Of a stretch of DNA of 20,043 nt, positions 14,571 to 20,043 are shown one piece after another (the first letter of the stretch is position 1; each line of letters begins with the position of its first letter). Both the position numbers and the translations under genes were made by a program. The notes below the pieces were generated by a model. That model was not told the origin of the DNA and did not search any database. It saw only the letters and a program-made list of their open reading frames with translations. The stretch is taken from positions 1 to 20,043 of the forward strand of contig CALABV010000124.1 of assembly GCA_937886325.1 (NCBI GenBank). The letters run 5' to 3'. Source of the stretch: an uncultured Geobacter sp. Lineage in GTDB: Bacteria > Desulfobacterota > Desulfuromonadia > Geobacterales > Geobacteraceae.

Positions 14571-15607
14571 TTTCCCACCATATCTCTGATGCGACGGCGG
14601 TAATCGCCCGTCAGAACTCCCTTCTCGGTAACGATGGCGGTTATGTAGCGCGCCGGCGTCACGTCGAATGCCGGGTTGCGGACCTTCACCCCGTCCGGTG
14701 CGATGGGAAGCCCGGAGAGATGGGTCACCTCGCGGGAATGCCGCTCCTCTATGGGTATCTGATCCCCGCTGTCCAGGGAAAGGTCGAAGGTGGAAAGGGG
14801 CGCGGCCACATAGAAGGGGATCTTGTTCTCCCGCGCCAGGACCGCCACCGTGTACGTGCCGATCTTGTTGGCGGTGTCGCCGTTGGCCGCGATGCGGTCG
14901 GCGCCCACCACGCAGCAGTCGATCTCCCCCTTGCGCATGAAATAGCCGGCCATGGAGTCGGAAATGAGGGTTACGGGGATGCCGTCCTTCATCAGCTCCC
15001 AGGCGGTTAGACGGGCGCCCTGGAGCCAGGGACGGGTCTCGTCGGCGAACACCTTGATGTTCTTTCCCTGCTCCTGCGCGGCCCTGATCACCCCGAGCGC
15101 CGTGCCGTATCCGGCCGTTGCCAGGCCACCGGCGTTGCAGTGGGTCAGGATCGTGCTCCCTTCCCGGACAAGGGACGCCCCGTTGGCGCCGATGGCGCGG
15201 CAGATCCGAAGGTCCTCCTCCTCGATTGCGACGGCCTCGCATCGCAGAATCTCCCGGATGGCGTTCAGGTCCCGGTCGCGGTTGGCCTCGGCCACACGTT
15301 TCATCCGTTCGATGCCCCAGAAGAGATTCACCGCCGTGGGGCGGGTTCCGGCCATCATGTCGCAGATGTTGGACAATTGCCGGAAAAAGGATTCATGGGT
15401 ATCGGCAATGATATCCCGGGCCCCCAGGGCGATGCCCATGGCGGCCGCGACCCCGATGGCGGGCGCCCCGCGGATCACCATGCCGCGGATCGCCTCGGCC
15501 ACGCTCTTGAAATCGCCGTATTCGTTGTAGACCTCTTCGCCGGGAAGGCGGGTCTGGTCAATCATGACAACCTTGTTGTCACGCCATTCTATGGTTCTAA
15601 AGGACAC
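14567..15607 (-). CDS. mtnA: S-methyl-5-thioribose-1-phosphate isomerase
   Basis: This 346-residue enzyme isomerises 5-methylthioribose-1-phosphate to 5-methylthioribulose-1-phosphate in methionine salvage. The N-terminus 'FRTIEWRDNKVVMIDQTRLPGEE' and the block 'VIRGAPAIGVAAAMG' are typical of the family. The catalytic Cys157 lies in 'LTHCNAGGLATAGYGTALGV', and the catalytic Asp237 lies in 'VGADRIAANGDTANKIGTY'. I chose GTG 15607 as the start because GGAG (15614-15617) is 6 bases upstream and the protein then has the normal family length. The upstream ATG at 15676 would add 23 residues that resemble no MtnA and would overlap the promoter. No other methionine-salvage gene is visible, so the product may feed a shunt encoded elsewhere. 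glnE is translationally coupled downstream. Confidence 0.95.
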   Translation of the reverse strand: MSFRTIEWRDNKVVMIDQTRLPGEEVYNEYGDFKSVAEAIRGMVIRGAPAIGVAAAMGIALGARDIIADTHESFFRQLSNICDMMAGTRPTAVNLFWGIERMKRVAEANRDRDLNAIREILRCEAVAIEEEDLRICRAIGANGASLVREGSTILTHCNAGGLATAGYGTALGVIRAAQEQGKNIKVFADETRPWLQGARLTAWELMKDGIPVTLISDSMAGYFMRKGEIDCCVVGADRIAANGDTANKIGTYTVAVLARENKIPFYVAAPLSTFDLSLDSGDQIPIEERHSREVTHLSGLPIAPDGVKVRNPAFDVTPARYITAIVTEKGVLTGDYRRRIRDMVGK

Positions 15608-15666
15608 TGTCTGCTCCACTGGTCTTTTGGTGTTTTTCGTGAAACGGTGACGAGAAAAGTGACTGT

Positions 15667-15695
15667 ATCGTACCATAAGGATGGCCGCATTTCAA
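15667..15695 (-). promoter_or_regulatory. Promoter of the mtnA-glnE operon
   Basis: On the minus strand, TTGAAA (15690-15695) and TACGAT (15667-15672) are 17 bases apart, and TGG directly before the -10 gives an extended -10. Transcription would start near 15660, about 53 nt ahead of the GTG start of mtnA. This also argues against the upstream ATG at 15676. Confidence 0.6.
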
Positions 15696-15801
15696 TTTGC
15701 CGGTCAGCTTTCGGACGGTATTTTGAAAAGGACGATAAAAAGAAATAAGCAAAGACATCAAAGCCGTCCGGACAACCGCGACATATTCCGTCACAAAACC
15801 A

Positions 15802-15810
15802 TGGTATACT
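15802..15810 (+). promoter_or_regulatory. Extended -10 promoter of the radical SAM gene, leaderless
   Basis: TGG-TATACT (15802-15810) is an extended -10 element, and no good -35 is present. The ATG at 15817 is 7 bases after the last T, which is where transcription should begin. No Shine-Dalgarno lies between. The mRNA is therefore predicted to begin at its start codon. Confidence 0.55.
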
Positions 15811-15816
15811 CGCTCC

Positions 15817-17103
15817 ATGACGACCCTCTCCCTGGAACAGCGCCTGACGATGCTGGCGGACAGCGCCAAATACGATGTCTCCTGCTCGTCCAGCGGCAGC
15901 AACCGCAAAGGAGCGCCGGGCGGCATCGGCGGAACCAGCTCCGGCGGCATCTGCCATACCTGGACAGCGGACGGCCGCTGCATCTCCCTGCTCAAGATCC
16001 TGCTGAGCAACGCGTGCATCTATGACTGCGCCTATTGCGTCAACCGCAGCAGCAACCCCGTTCCCCGCACCGCCCTGACACCCGATGAGATAGTACATCT
16101 CACCATGGCGTTCTACCGCCGCAACTACATCGAGGGACTGTTTCTCAGCACCGGCGTGATCACCTCGCCCGACCATACCATGGAGCTGCTGATACGGGTG
16201 GCCCGCACCCTGCGAGAAATAGAACGTTTCAACGGCTATATCCACCTGAAGATCGTACCGGGCGCGGATGTGGGGCTGATTGAAGAGGCCGGCCGTTACG
16301 CCGACCGCGTGAGCATCAACATCGAGCTGCCGTCGCGCCGGAGCCTGCAACTGCTTGCCCCGGACAAGCCGCGCGAGTCGATCATCGAGCCGATGCGGCG
16401 GCTCAGCGGTCTCATCGAAACCGCCCGCCGGGAACGCAGGCAATCCCGCAAGGCGCCCCGCTTCGCGCCGGCCGGGCAGAGCACCCAGTTGATCGTGGGC
16501 GCCACGCCCGAGAATGACCGGGAAATCATCACCCTGTCCGAGGGGCTCTATCAGCGCCTCGGCATGAAGCGGGTCTACTATTCCGCCTTTGTGCCCGTGT
16601 CGGGCGACAGTCGTCTGCCCGCGCTTCCCGGCCCGCCCCTGCTCCGCGAACACCGCCTCTACCAGGCCGACTGGCTGTTGCGTTTTTATGGATTCAGTTC
16701 CCATGAACTCCTGGACGAGGCCCATCCCAACCTGGACATGCGCCTTGATCCCAAGTGCGACTGGGCACTGCGGCACATTGAGCGATTCCCCGTGGAGGTA
16801 AACCGGGCCGACTACCAGGCATTGCTGCGTGTTCCGGGCATCGGCGTGCGTTCCGCCCAGCGCATCGTGCGGGCTCGACGCGCCTGCAGACTGGGTGAGG
16901 AGGAATTGAAAAGGCTGGGGGTGGTGCTGAAGCGGGCCCGCTACTTCATCACCGCTGGAGGACGCTACCTGGGAGGCGTGAGACTGGACGCGCCGGAACT
17001 CCTCACCCGCCTGACGGCACCCGCAAAGCGCAAGGCATCGCATGACCAGTTGGAGCTGTTTCCTGCCGCAGGCGACATTTCCGCGGTTACGGGGGAGTTG
17101 TGA
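15817..17103 (+). CDS. Putative DNA modification/repair radical SAM protein (TIGR03916 type)
   Basis: This is a 428-residue radical SAM protein. The iron-sulfur cluster motif is CxxxCxxC at Cys67, Cys71 and Cys74 ('NACIYDCAYCVNR'), preceded by a conserved Gly/Ser-rich lead with Cys23, Cys46 and Cys55. Radical SAM barrel motifs follow ('GLFLSTGVITSPDHTMELL', 'IHLKIVPGAD', 'RVSINIELPS'). Residues about 330-380 form a helix-hairpin-helix DNA-binding segment ('VNRADYQALLRVPGIGVRSAQRIVRAR'). This matches the family described as a probable DNA modification or repair protein, which is always paired with the TIGR03915-type protein; that partner starts at this gene's stop codon. The actual reaction is unknown. 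Cofactors should be a [4Fe-4S] cluster and SAM. The transcript appears leaderless. Confidence 0.92.
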   Translation: MTTLSLEQRLTMLADSAKYDVSCSSSGSNRKGAPGGIGGTSSGGICHTWTADGRCISLLKILLSNACIYDCAYCVNRSSNPVPRTALTPDEIVHLTMAFYRRNYIEGLFLSTGVITSPDHTMELLIRVARTLREIERFNGYIHLKIVPGADVGLIEEAGRYADRVSINIELPSRRSLQLLAPDKPRESIIEPMRRLSGLIETARRERRQSRKAPRFAPAGQSTQLIVGATPENDREIITLSEGLYQRLGMKRVYYSAFVPVSGDSRLPALPGPPLLREHRLYQADWLLRFYGFSSHELLDEAHPNLDMRLDPKCDWALRHIERFPVEVNRADYQALLRVPGIGVRSAQRIVRARRACRLGEEELKRLGVVLKRARYFITAGGRYLGGVRLDAPELLTRLTAPAKRKASHDQLELFPAAGDISAVTGEL

Positions 17104-17852
17104 TGCGCCGCTACCGCTACGACGGCAGCTTCGAAGGATATCTGTGCGCCCTGTCCCGCTGCCTGGCCGAGAGTGTCGAATCCCCGGAATTCCTGTGTGA
17201 GACATTGCCTGAAATGAGCCTGTTCCATGAGTTGGCGGTTACTGTTGAGACGGATGGGGAGATCGCGAACGCTTTTCGGCAACTGTTTGCGGCAACGGTA
17301 TCGTCATCCGCGTTCAGCACCCTGCGCTACGCATTTTGCAGCGAGCATATCGAAATTGAGCGGCTGTTGTGGGAGTATGCGCGGCTCGGCTTTGAAACCG
17401 GACCGCGGCTCGGTTCCATGCTTGCCGACAAGCGGGTGAACATCGTGGACCGCCTGGCCCGCAAGGTCGCGGGCGAGGCTCACCGGTACAAGGGCTTTGT
17501 CCGATTCCGCGAGGTGGAGGAAGGATTTCTTTACGCCTCCATCGAGCCGGAGGCCGACATCATCCGTTTCATTGCGCCCCATTTTGTCCAAAGGGTCGGC
17601 GACCGCCCCTGGATGATCCACGACCTGCGCCGCTCCCGCGCCGCTGTTTACGATCGAAAAAACTGGCGACTCCTGGTCGACATCACCCTGGCCGAGCCGC
17701 CACGCTTCTCCGAGGCGGAGCATGAGTGCGCCGATCTCTGGCGGCGCTATTTCCGTCGCCTTGCCATCGAAGCGCGCATCAACCCGAAACTGCAGCAGAA
17801 ACTTGTCCCTCTGCGCTGCAGAAGACATCTGGTCGAGTTTGATGAATCATGA
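17103..17852 (+). CDS. TIGR03915-type DNA metabolism protein (DUF4130), radical SAM partner
   Basis: This 249-residue protein begins 'MRRYRYDGSFEGYLCALSRCL', the usual opening of this family. It ends with 'DLWRRYFRRLAIEARINPKLQQKLVPLRCRRHLVEF', the conserved C-terminal block of the DUF4130 domain. ATG 17103 overlaps the upstream stop codon as TGATG, with GGGGGAG at 17091-17097 as ribosome site. A GTG at 17100 is an alternative that would add one Met. In many genomes this domain is fused to a uracil-DNA glycosylase-like domain of about 200 residues. Here the protein stops after DUF4130 and no glycosylase follows. The role is presumed to be DNA repair or modification together with the radical SAM protein; the biochemistry is unknown. 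Confidence 0.9.
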   Translation: MRRYRYDGSFEGYLCALSRCLAESVESPEFLCETLPEMSLFHELAVTVETDGEIANAFRQLFAATVSSSAFSTLRYAFCSEHIEIERLLWEYARLGFETGPRLGSMLADKRVNIVDRLARKVAGEAHRYKGFVRFREVEEGFLYASIEPEADIIRFIAPHFVQRVGDRPWMIHDLRRSRAAVYDRKNWRLLVDITLAEPPRFSEAEHECADLWRRYFRRLAIEARINPKLQQKLVPLRCRRHLVEFDES

Positions 17853-17936
17853 GAGGGAACGGAGCCGCCGGAAAAAGTGAGGACGCTCCCGGAAAAGAAA
17901 CCGCGCCGTTCCTGAAGTACCGCGGCGCGCCAACTG

Positions 17937-17964
17937 TTGCCTTGCGGGCAGATTCCGGTATTCT
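17937..17964 (+). promoter_or_regulatory. Candidate promoter of the cupin gene
   Basis: TTGCCT (17937-17942) and TATTCT (17959-17964) are separated by 16 bases. The start would be near 17971, with a leader of about 55 nt that ends in the AAAGGAGAAGG ribosome site. Confidence 0.5.
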
Positions 17965-18026
17965 GAAGGACACGCCGTGAATCAAGGCGCATTCCGGGAA
18001 GATGTGGAACATGAAAGGAGAAGGAC

Positions 18027-18377
18027 ATGAAGATTATCGATTACCGCGACACGCCTGCCAGGGAACTGACGTCGGCCACCATGCGGGGCGTCACGGGCCG
18101 GGTGGTCATCGGCAAGGCCGACGGGGCCGACAATTTCTGCATGCGCATCATCGAGGTGGCGCCCGGCGGCGTCATCCCGCCGCACCGCCACCCCTGGGAA
18201 CATGAGCAGTTCGTGCATGCGGGACAGGGGAGAATCCGGCAGGGTGACCAATGGATCGACATCGGTCCCGGGAACTGCCTGTTCGTCCCCGCCGACGCCG
18301 AACACCACATCGAAAACACCGGTAACGAACCGCTCGTCATCGTCTGCCTGGTGCCGAATTTCGCGCCGGAACTGTAG
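18027..18377 (+). CDS. Small single-domain cupin protein
   Basis: This 116-residue protein contains one cupin barrel. Motif 1 is 'GGVIPPHRHPWEHEQFVHAGQG', with metal ligands His53, His55 and probably Glu58 or Glu60. Motif 2 is 'NCLFVPADAEHHIENTGN', with His93 or His94 as the remaining ligand. The ATG follows a strong AAAGGAGAAGG site. Proteins of this size bind a divalent metal and serve as small dioxygenases, isomerases or sensors; the specific role cannot be assigned. It has its own candidate promoter and appears to be a single-gene transcript. The next gene is convergent. Confidence 0.88.
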   Translation: MKIIDYRDTPARELTSATMRGVTGRVVIGKADGADNFCMRIIEVAPGGVIPPHRHPWEHEQFVHAGQGRIRQGDQWIDIGPGNCLFVPADAEHHIENTGNEPLVIVCLVPNFAPEL

Positions 18378-18417
18378 CAGGGCCGTGTCGTCACCGGCGG
18401 AACGGCACCCGGAAAAT

Positions 18418-18960
18418 TTATCGTGCCGTTTGGATGCCGCCGTGATAGACGGAAGGGAGGCGCACCGCGCGTTCACATCCCGCTGCGGTCTCCAGGTAGA
18501 TTTCGTCCCCGGCGTCCTGTCTGCTCCGCACCACCTTGAGGTAGGAAAAATGGGTTTCATTCCCGGACCGAATCCGGGCGTACCCTCTTCTTGGGAGATA
18601 CTTGTCAAGGATGGGGTTCATGACCTTGTCGACCCGCACATGGAAGTCCGACCCATTGTTCGTGCAGGGGCCATAGTCGAATTTCTCCAGCAGCTCCAGA
18701 AAATCGCTGAACAGCCCCTTGCGTCGGTTCCTTTCCGCCACCGCGACATTCACGATGTTGATGCAGTTGCAGTCGCTCCCGGAACTCTCGGTCATGCGGA
18801 TCATGCCGGACCCGTCCGTTTCCAGCCGGCGTTTCTGGATATGGGCCTCAATGATGGATATCCCTGAAATTCCGTTGGTTTCCTTGAGGAGAATGCTGGG
18901 TGAGGAGGATGATACAAATGTTTTCAACTGCTTTGTAATGTCGATAAGCTTCGTGCTCAT
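18418..18960 (-). CDS. GNAT-like N-acetyltransferase-fold protein
   Basis: This is a 180-residue protein when started at ATG 18960. The frame stays open to 19107, but those residues would overlap the promoter. The central region 'INIVNVAVAERNRRKGLFSDFLELLEKF' resembles GNAT motif A, with a beta-strand, then RRKGLF as the acetyl-CoA pyrophosphate loop, then a helix. The region 'VDKVMNPILDKYLPRRGYARI' resembles the C-terminal helix and strand of GNAT proteins. The first 50 residues ('TKQLKTFVSSSSPSILLKETNG') are Ser-rich and look unrelated. The ribosome site is weak (AGGA about 10 bases upstream). No substrate can be named. The gene and its leader are less GC-rich than the neighbours, which may point to later acquisition. 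Confidence 0.6.
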   Translation of the reverse strand: MSTKLIDITKQLKTFVSSSSPSILLKETNGISGISIIEAHIQKRRLETDGSGMIRMTESSGSDCNCINIVNVAVAERNRRKGLFSDFLELLEKFDYGPCTNNGSDFHVRVDKVMNPILDKYLPRRGYARIRSGNETHFSYLKVVRSRQDAGDEIYLETAAGCERAVRLPSVYHGGIQTAR

Positions 18961-19008
18961 GGCCACGTTTCCTACACCTGCCGTGCTTTTTGTGCGGATA
19001 CCATTCCT

Positions 19009-19037
19009 TTTGTAGCAAACAAAGTATTTATTTTCAA
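19009..19037 (-). promoter_or_regulatory. Promoter of the GNAT-like gene in an AT-rich patch
   Basis: On the minus strand, TTGAAA (19032-19037) and TACAAA (19009-19014) are 17 bases apart, with TGC before the -10. The 40 bases upstream are A/T rich and could act as an UP element. The start would be near 19002, about 41 nt before ATG 18960, which supports that start codon over the one at 19107. Confidence 0.55.
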
Positions 19038-19078
19038 TCAAAATTTTCGTTAATAATTCACTTAAAGTAAAATGTCCG

Positions 19079-19120
19079 AAAAAAGAAACGGCTCTCGATT
19101 CCGACACCGGATTGAGAGCC
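19079..19120 (-). terminator. Intrinsic terminator after gatB
   Basis: GGCTCTC (19090-19096) pairs with GAGAGCC (19114-19120), and an inner CCG/CGG stem extends it. On the minus strand a run of six T follows (19084 to 19079). It lies 26 bases after the gatB stop codon and ends that operon. Confidence 0.85.
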
Positions 19121-19146
19121 GTCTCGTTACCGGATTCCGTCCGCTC

Positions 19147-20043
19147 TCACCCCTGCAGCTTCTTCAGCAGCATCTCGTTCACCAGGGCCGGATTGGCCTT
19201 TCCCTTGCTGGCCTTCATGATCTGTCCCACGAAGAAGCCGAACAGCTTCTCCTTGCCGCCCCGGTACTCCTCCACCTTGTCCTTGTTGGCGGCCAAGACC
19301 TCGTCGATGATCTTTTCAATTGCCCCGGTATCGGAGACCTGCACGAGACCCTTTTCTTCGACAATCTTCGCGGGCTCTTTCCCGGTCTTGTACATCTCGT
19401 CGAACACGGTCTTGGCGATCTTGCCCGAGATGGTGCCGCTTTCAACCAGCTTCAACATCTCAGTGAGAAGGCGCGGCGTGACCGGGCAGTCGGCAATCTC
19501 CCGGTTGTCCTCCTTCAGCGCGCGCAGCACTTCTCCCATGACCCAGTTGGAGACCGGCTTGGCCTGGGGATAGAGGGCCACGCAGGCGTCGAAATAGTCA
19601 GCGATGTCGCGGGAGGCGGAGAGCACCTCGGCATCCAGGTCGGGCAACCCCAGTTCCGCGGTATAGCGCCGGCGCTTGGCGTCCGGCAGTTCCGGCAGCC
19701 CGTTGCGTATCTCGGCAATCCAGTCGCCGGAAACAACCAGCGGCACCAGGTCCGGGTCCGGGAAGTAGCGGTAGTCGTGGGCCTCCTCCTTGCCCCGCAT
19801 GGAACGGGTCGTACCGGACGCCGGGTCGAACAGGCGCGTCTCCTGCACCACCGCGCCCCCGTCGTCCAGGATATCGGCCTGGCGATCGATCTCGTACTCG
19901 ATGGCCTGCTTCACAAAGCGGAAGGAGTTGATGTTCTTCAGCTCGGCGCGGGTGCCGAATTCCGTGGAGCCCACCGGCATGAGCGACACGTTGGCGTCGC
20001 AGCGGAAGCTCCCCTCCTCCATGTTGCCGTCGCAGATCCCGAG
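19147..20043 (-). CDS. gatB: Asp-tRNA(Asn)/Glu-tRNA(Gln) amidotransferase subunit B, C-terminal part
   Basis: The last 298 residues of GatB are present, and the frame continues past the window edge ('LGICDGNMEEGSFRCDANVS'), so roughly the first 180 residues are missing from view and not from the gene. GatB binds the misacylated tRNA and, with GatA and GatC, converts Glu-tRNA(Gln) or Asp-tRNA(Asn) to the amidated form. Signatures are 'MEEGSFRCDANVS', 'GTRAELKNINSFRFVKQAIEYE', 'TRSMRGKEEAHDYRYFPDPDLVPL', and a helical tail/YqeY-like domain over about the last 150 residues ('WVMGEVLRALKED', 'KANPALVNEMLLKKL'). A clear terminator follows, so gatB is the last gene of its transcript. Confidence 0.97.
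   Translation of the reverse strand, partial: LGICDGNMEEGSFRCDANVSLMPVGSTEFGTRAELKNINSFRFVKQAIEYEIDRQADILDDGGAVVQETRLFDPASGTTRSMRGKEEAHDYRYFPDPDLVPLVVSGDWIAEIRNGLPELPDAKRRRYTAELGLPDLDAEVLSASRDIADYFDACVALYPQAKPVSNWVMGEVLRALKEDNREIADCPVTPRLLTEMLKLVESGTISGKIAKTVFDEMYKTGKEPAKIVEEKGLVQVSDTGAIEKIIDEVLAANKDKVEEYRGGKEKLFGFFVGQIMKASKGKANPALVNEMLLKKLQG

Noticed and set aside
11385..15242. 1285-residue open frame containing glnE
   Set aside because: The part upstream of 14570 is mtnA read in another frame; GlnE homology and the ATGA overlap set the start at 14570.
15589..17205. 538-residue minus-strand open frame
   Set aside because: It is the reverse of the radical SAM gene, with low-complexity composition and no ribosome site.
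18378..18417. Bulged hairpin (GGGCCGT/ACGGCACCC) between the cupin and GNAT-like genes as a terminator
   Set aside because: No T-tract follows on either strand and the stem is interrupted, so support is too weak.

Overview
The window is high-GC bacterial chromosome that reads as a Geobacter-type Desulfuromonadia (Geobacterales) genome. The grounds are a GEMM-Ib type riboswitch closely resembling the Geobacter cyclic AMP-GMP aptamers, a long GlnE of about 1060 residues, abundant signalling genes, and the overall protein repertoire. The genus is an inference; there is no rRNA in the window. I see no CRISPR array, insertion sequence, prophage or tRNA gene.

Layout. 1-3327 (+): a LolB-like outer-membrane lipoprotein followed 6 bases later by a large MMPL/RND-type exporter, probably a lipid or hydrophobic-molecule export pair. 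3311-4855 (-): a WYL-domain transcription regulator followed by a DoxX membrane protein whose 3' end overlaps the exporter by 17 bases. 4999-5919 (+): a divergent, Bacteroidota-style MiaA tRNA prenyltransferase. 6038-6825 (-): a secreted Pro/His/Arg-rich protein preceded by a cyclic-dinucleotide riboswitch with an overlapping terminator. 6826-7409: a gene-free stretch with a direct repeat, a bidirectional terminator and a strong candidate for a small RNA of about 110 nt. 7410-8141 (-): the RlpA lipoprotein, apparently leaderless. 8428-10065 (+): a methyl-accepting chemotaxis protein behind a sigma-28 (FliA) promoter. 10339-11379 (+): a membrane-anchored diguanylate cyclase with intact active and inhibitory sites. 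11385-15607 (-): mtnA then glnE, coupled by an ATGA overlap. 15817-17852 (+): a two-gene pair of radical SAM protein and its DNA-metabolism partner (TIGR03916/TIGR03915 type), also apparently leaderless. 18027-18377 (+): a small cupin. 18418-18960 (-): a GNAT-like protein behind an AT-rich promoter. 19147-20043 (-): the C-terminal two thirds of gatB, cut by the window edge.

How it works together. Most of the window is core metabolism and envelope biology in short operons of one to three genes. The signalling theme is notable: a riboswitch of the 3',3'-cGAMP-sensing type, a canonical c-di-GMP synthase and a flagellar-regulon chemoreceptor lie within 5 kb. The cyclase here keeps the canonical guanine-binding Asp, so by that signature it is not the source of the mixed dinucleotide the riboswitch is expected to sense. 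The least described parts are the candidate small RNA at 7209-7318, the riboswitch-controlled secreted protein, and the radical SAM pair without a uracil-DNA glycosylase partner in view.
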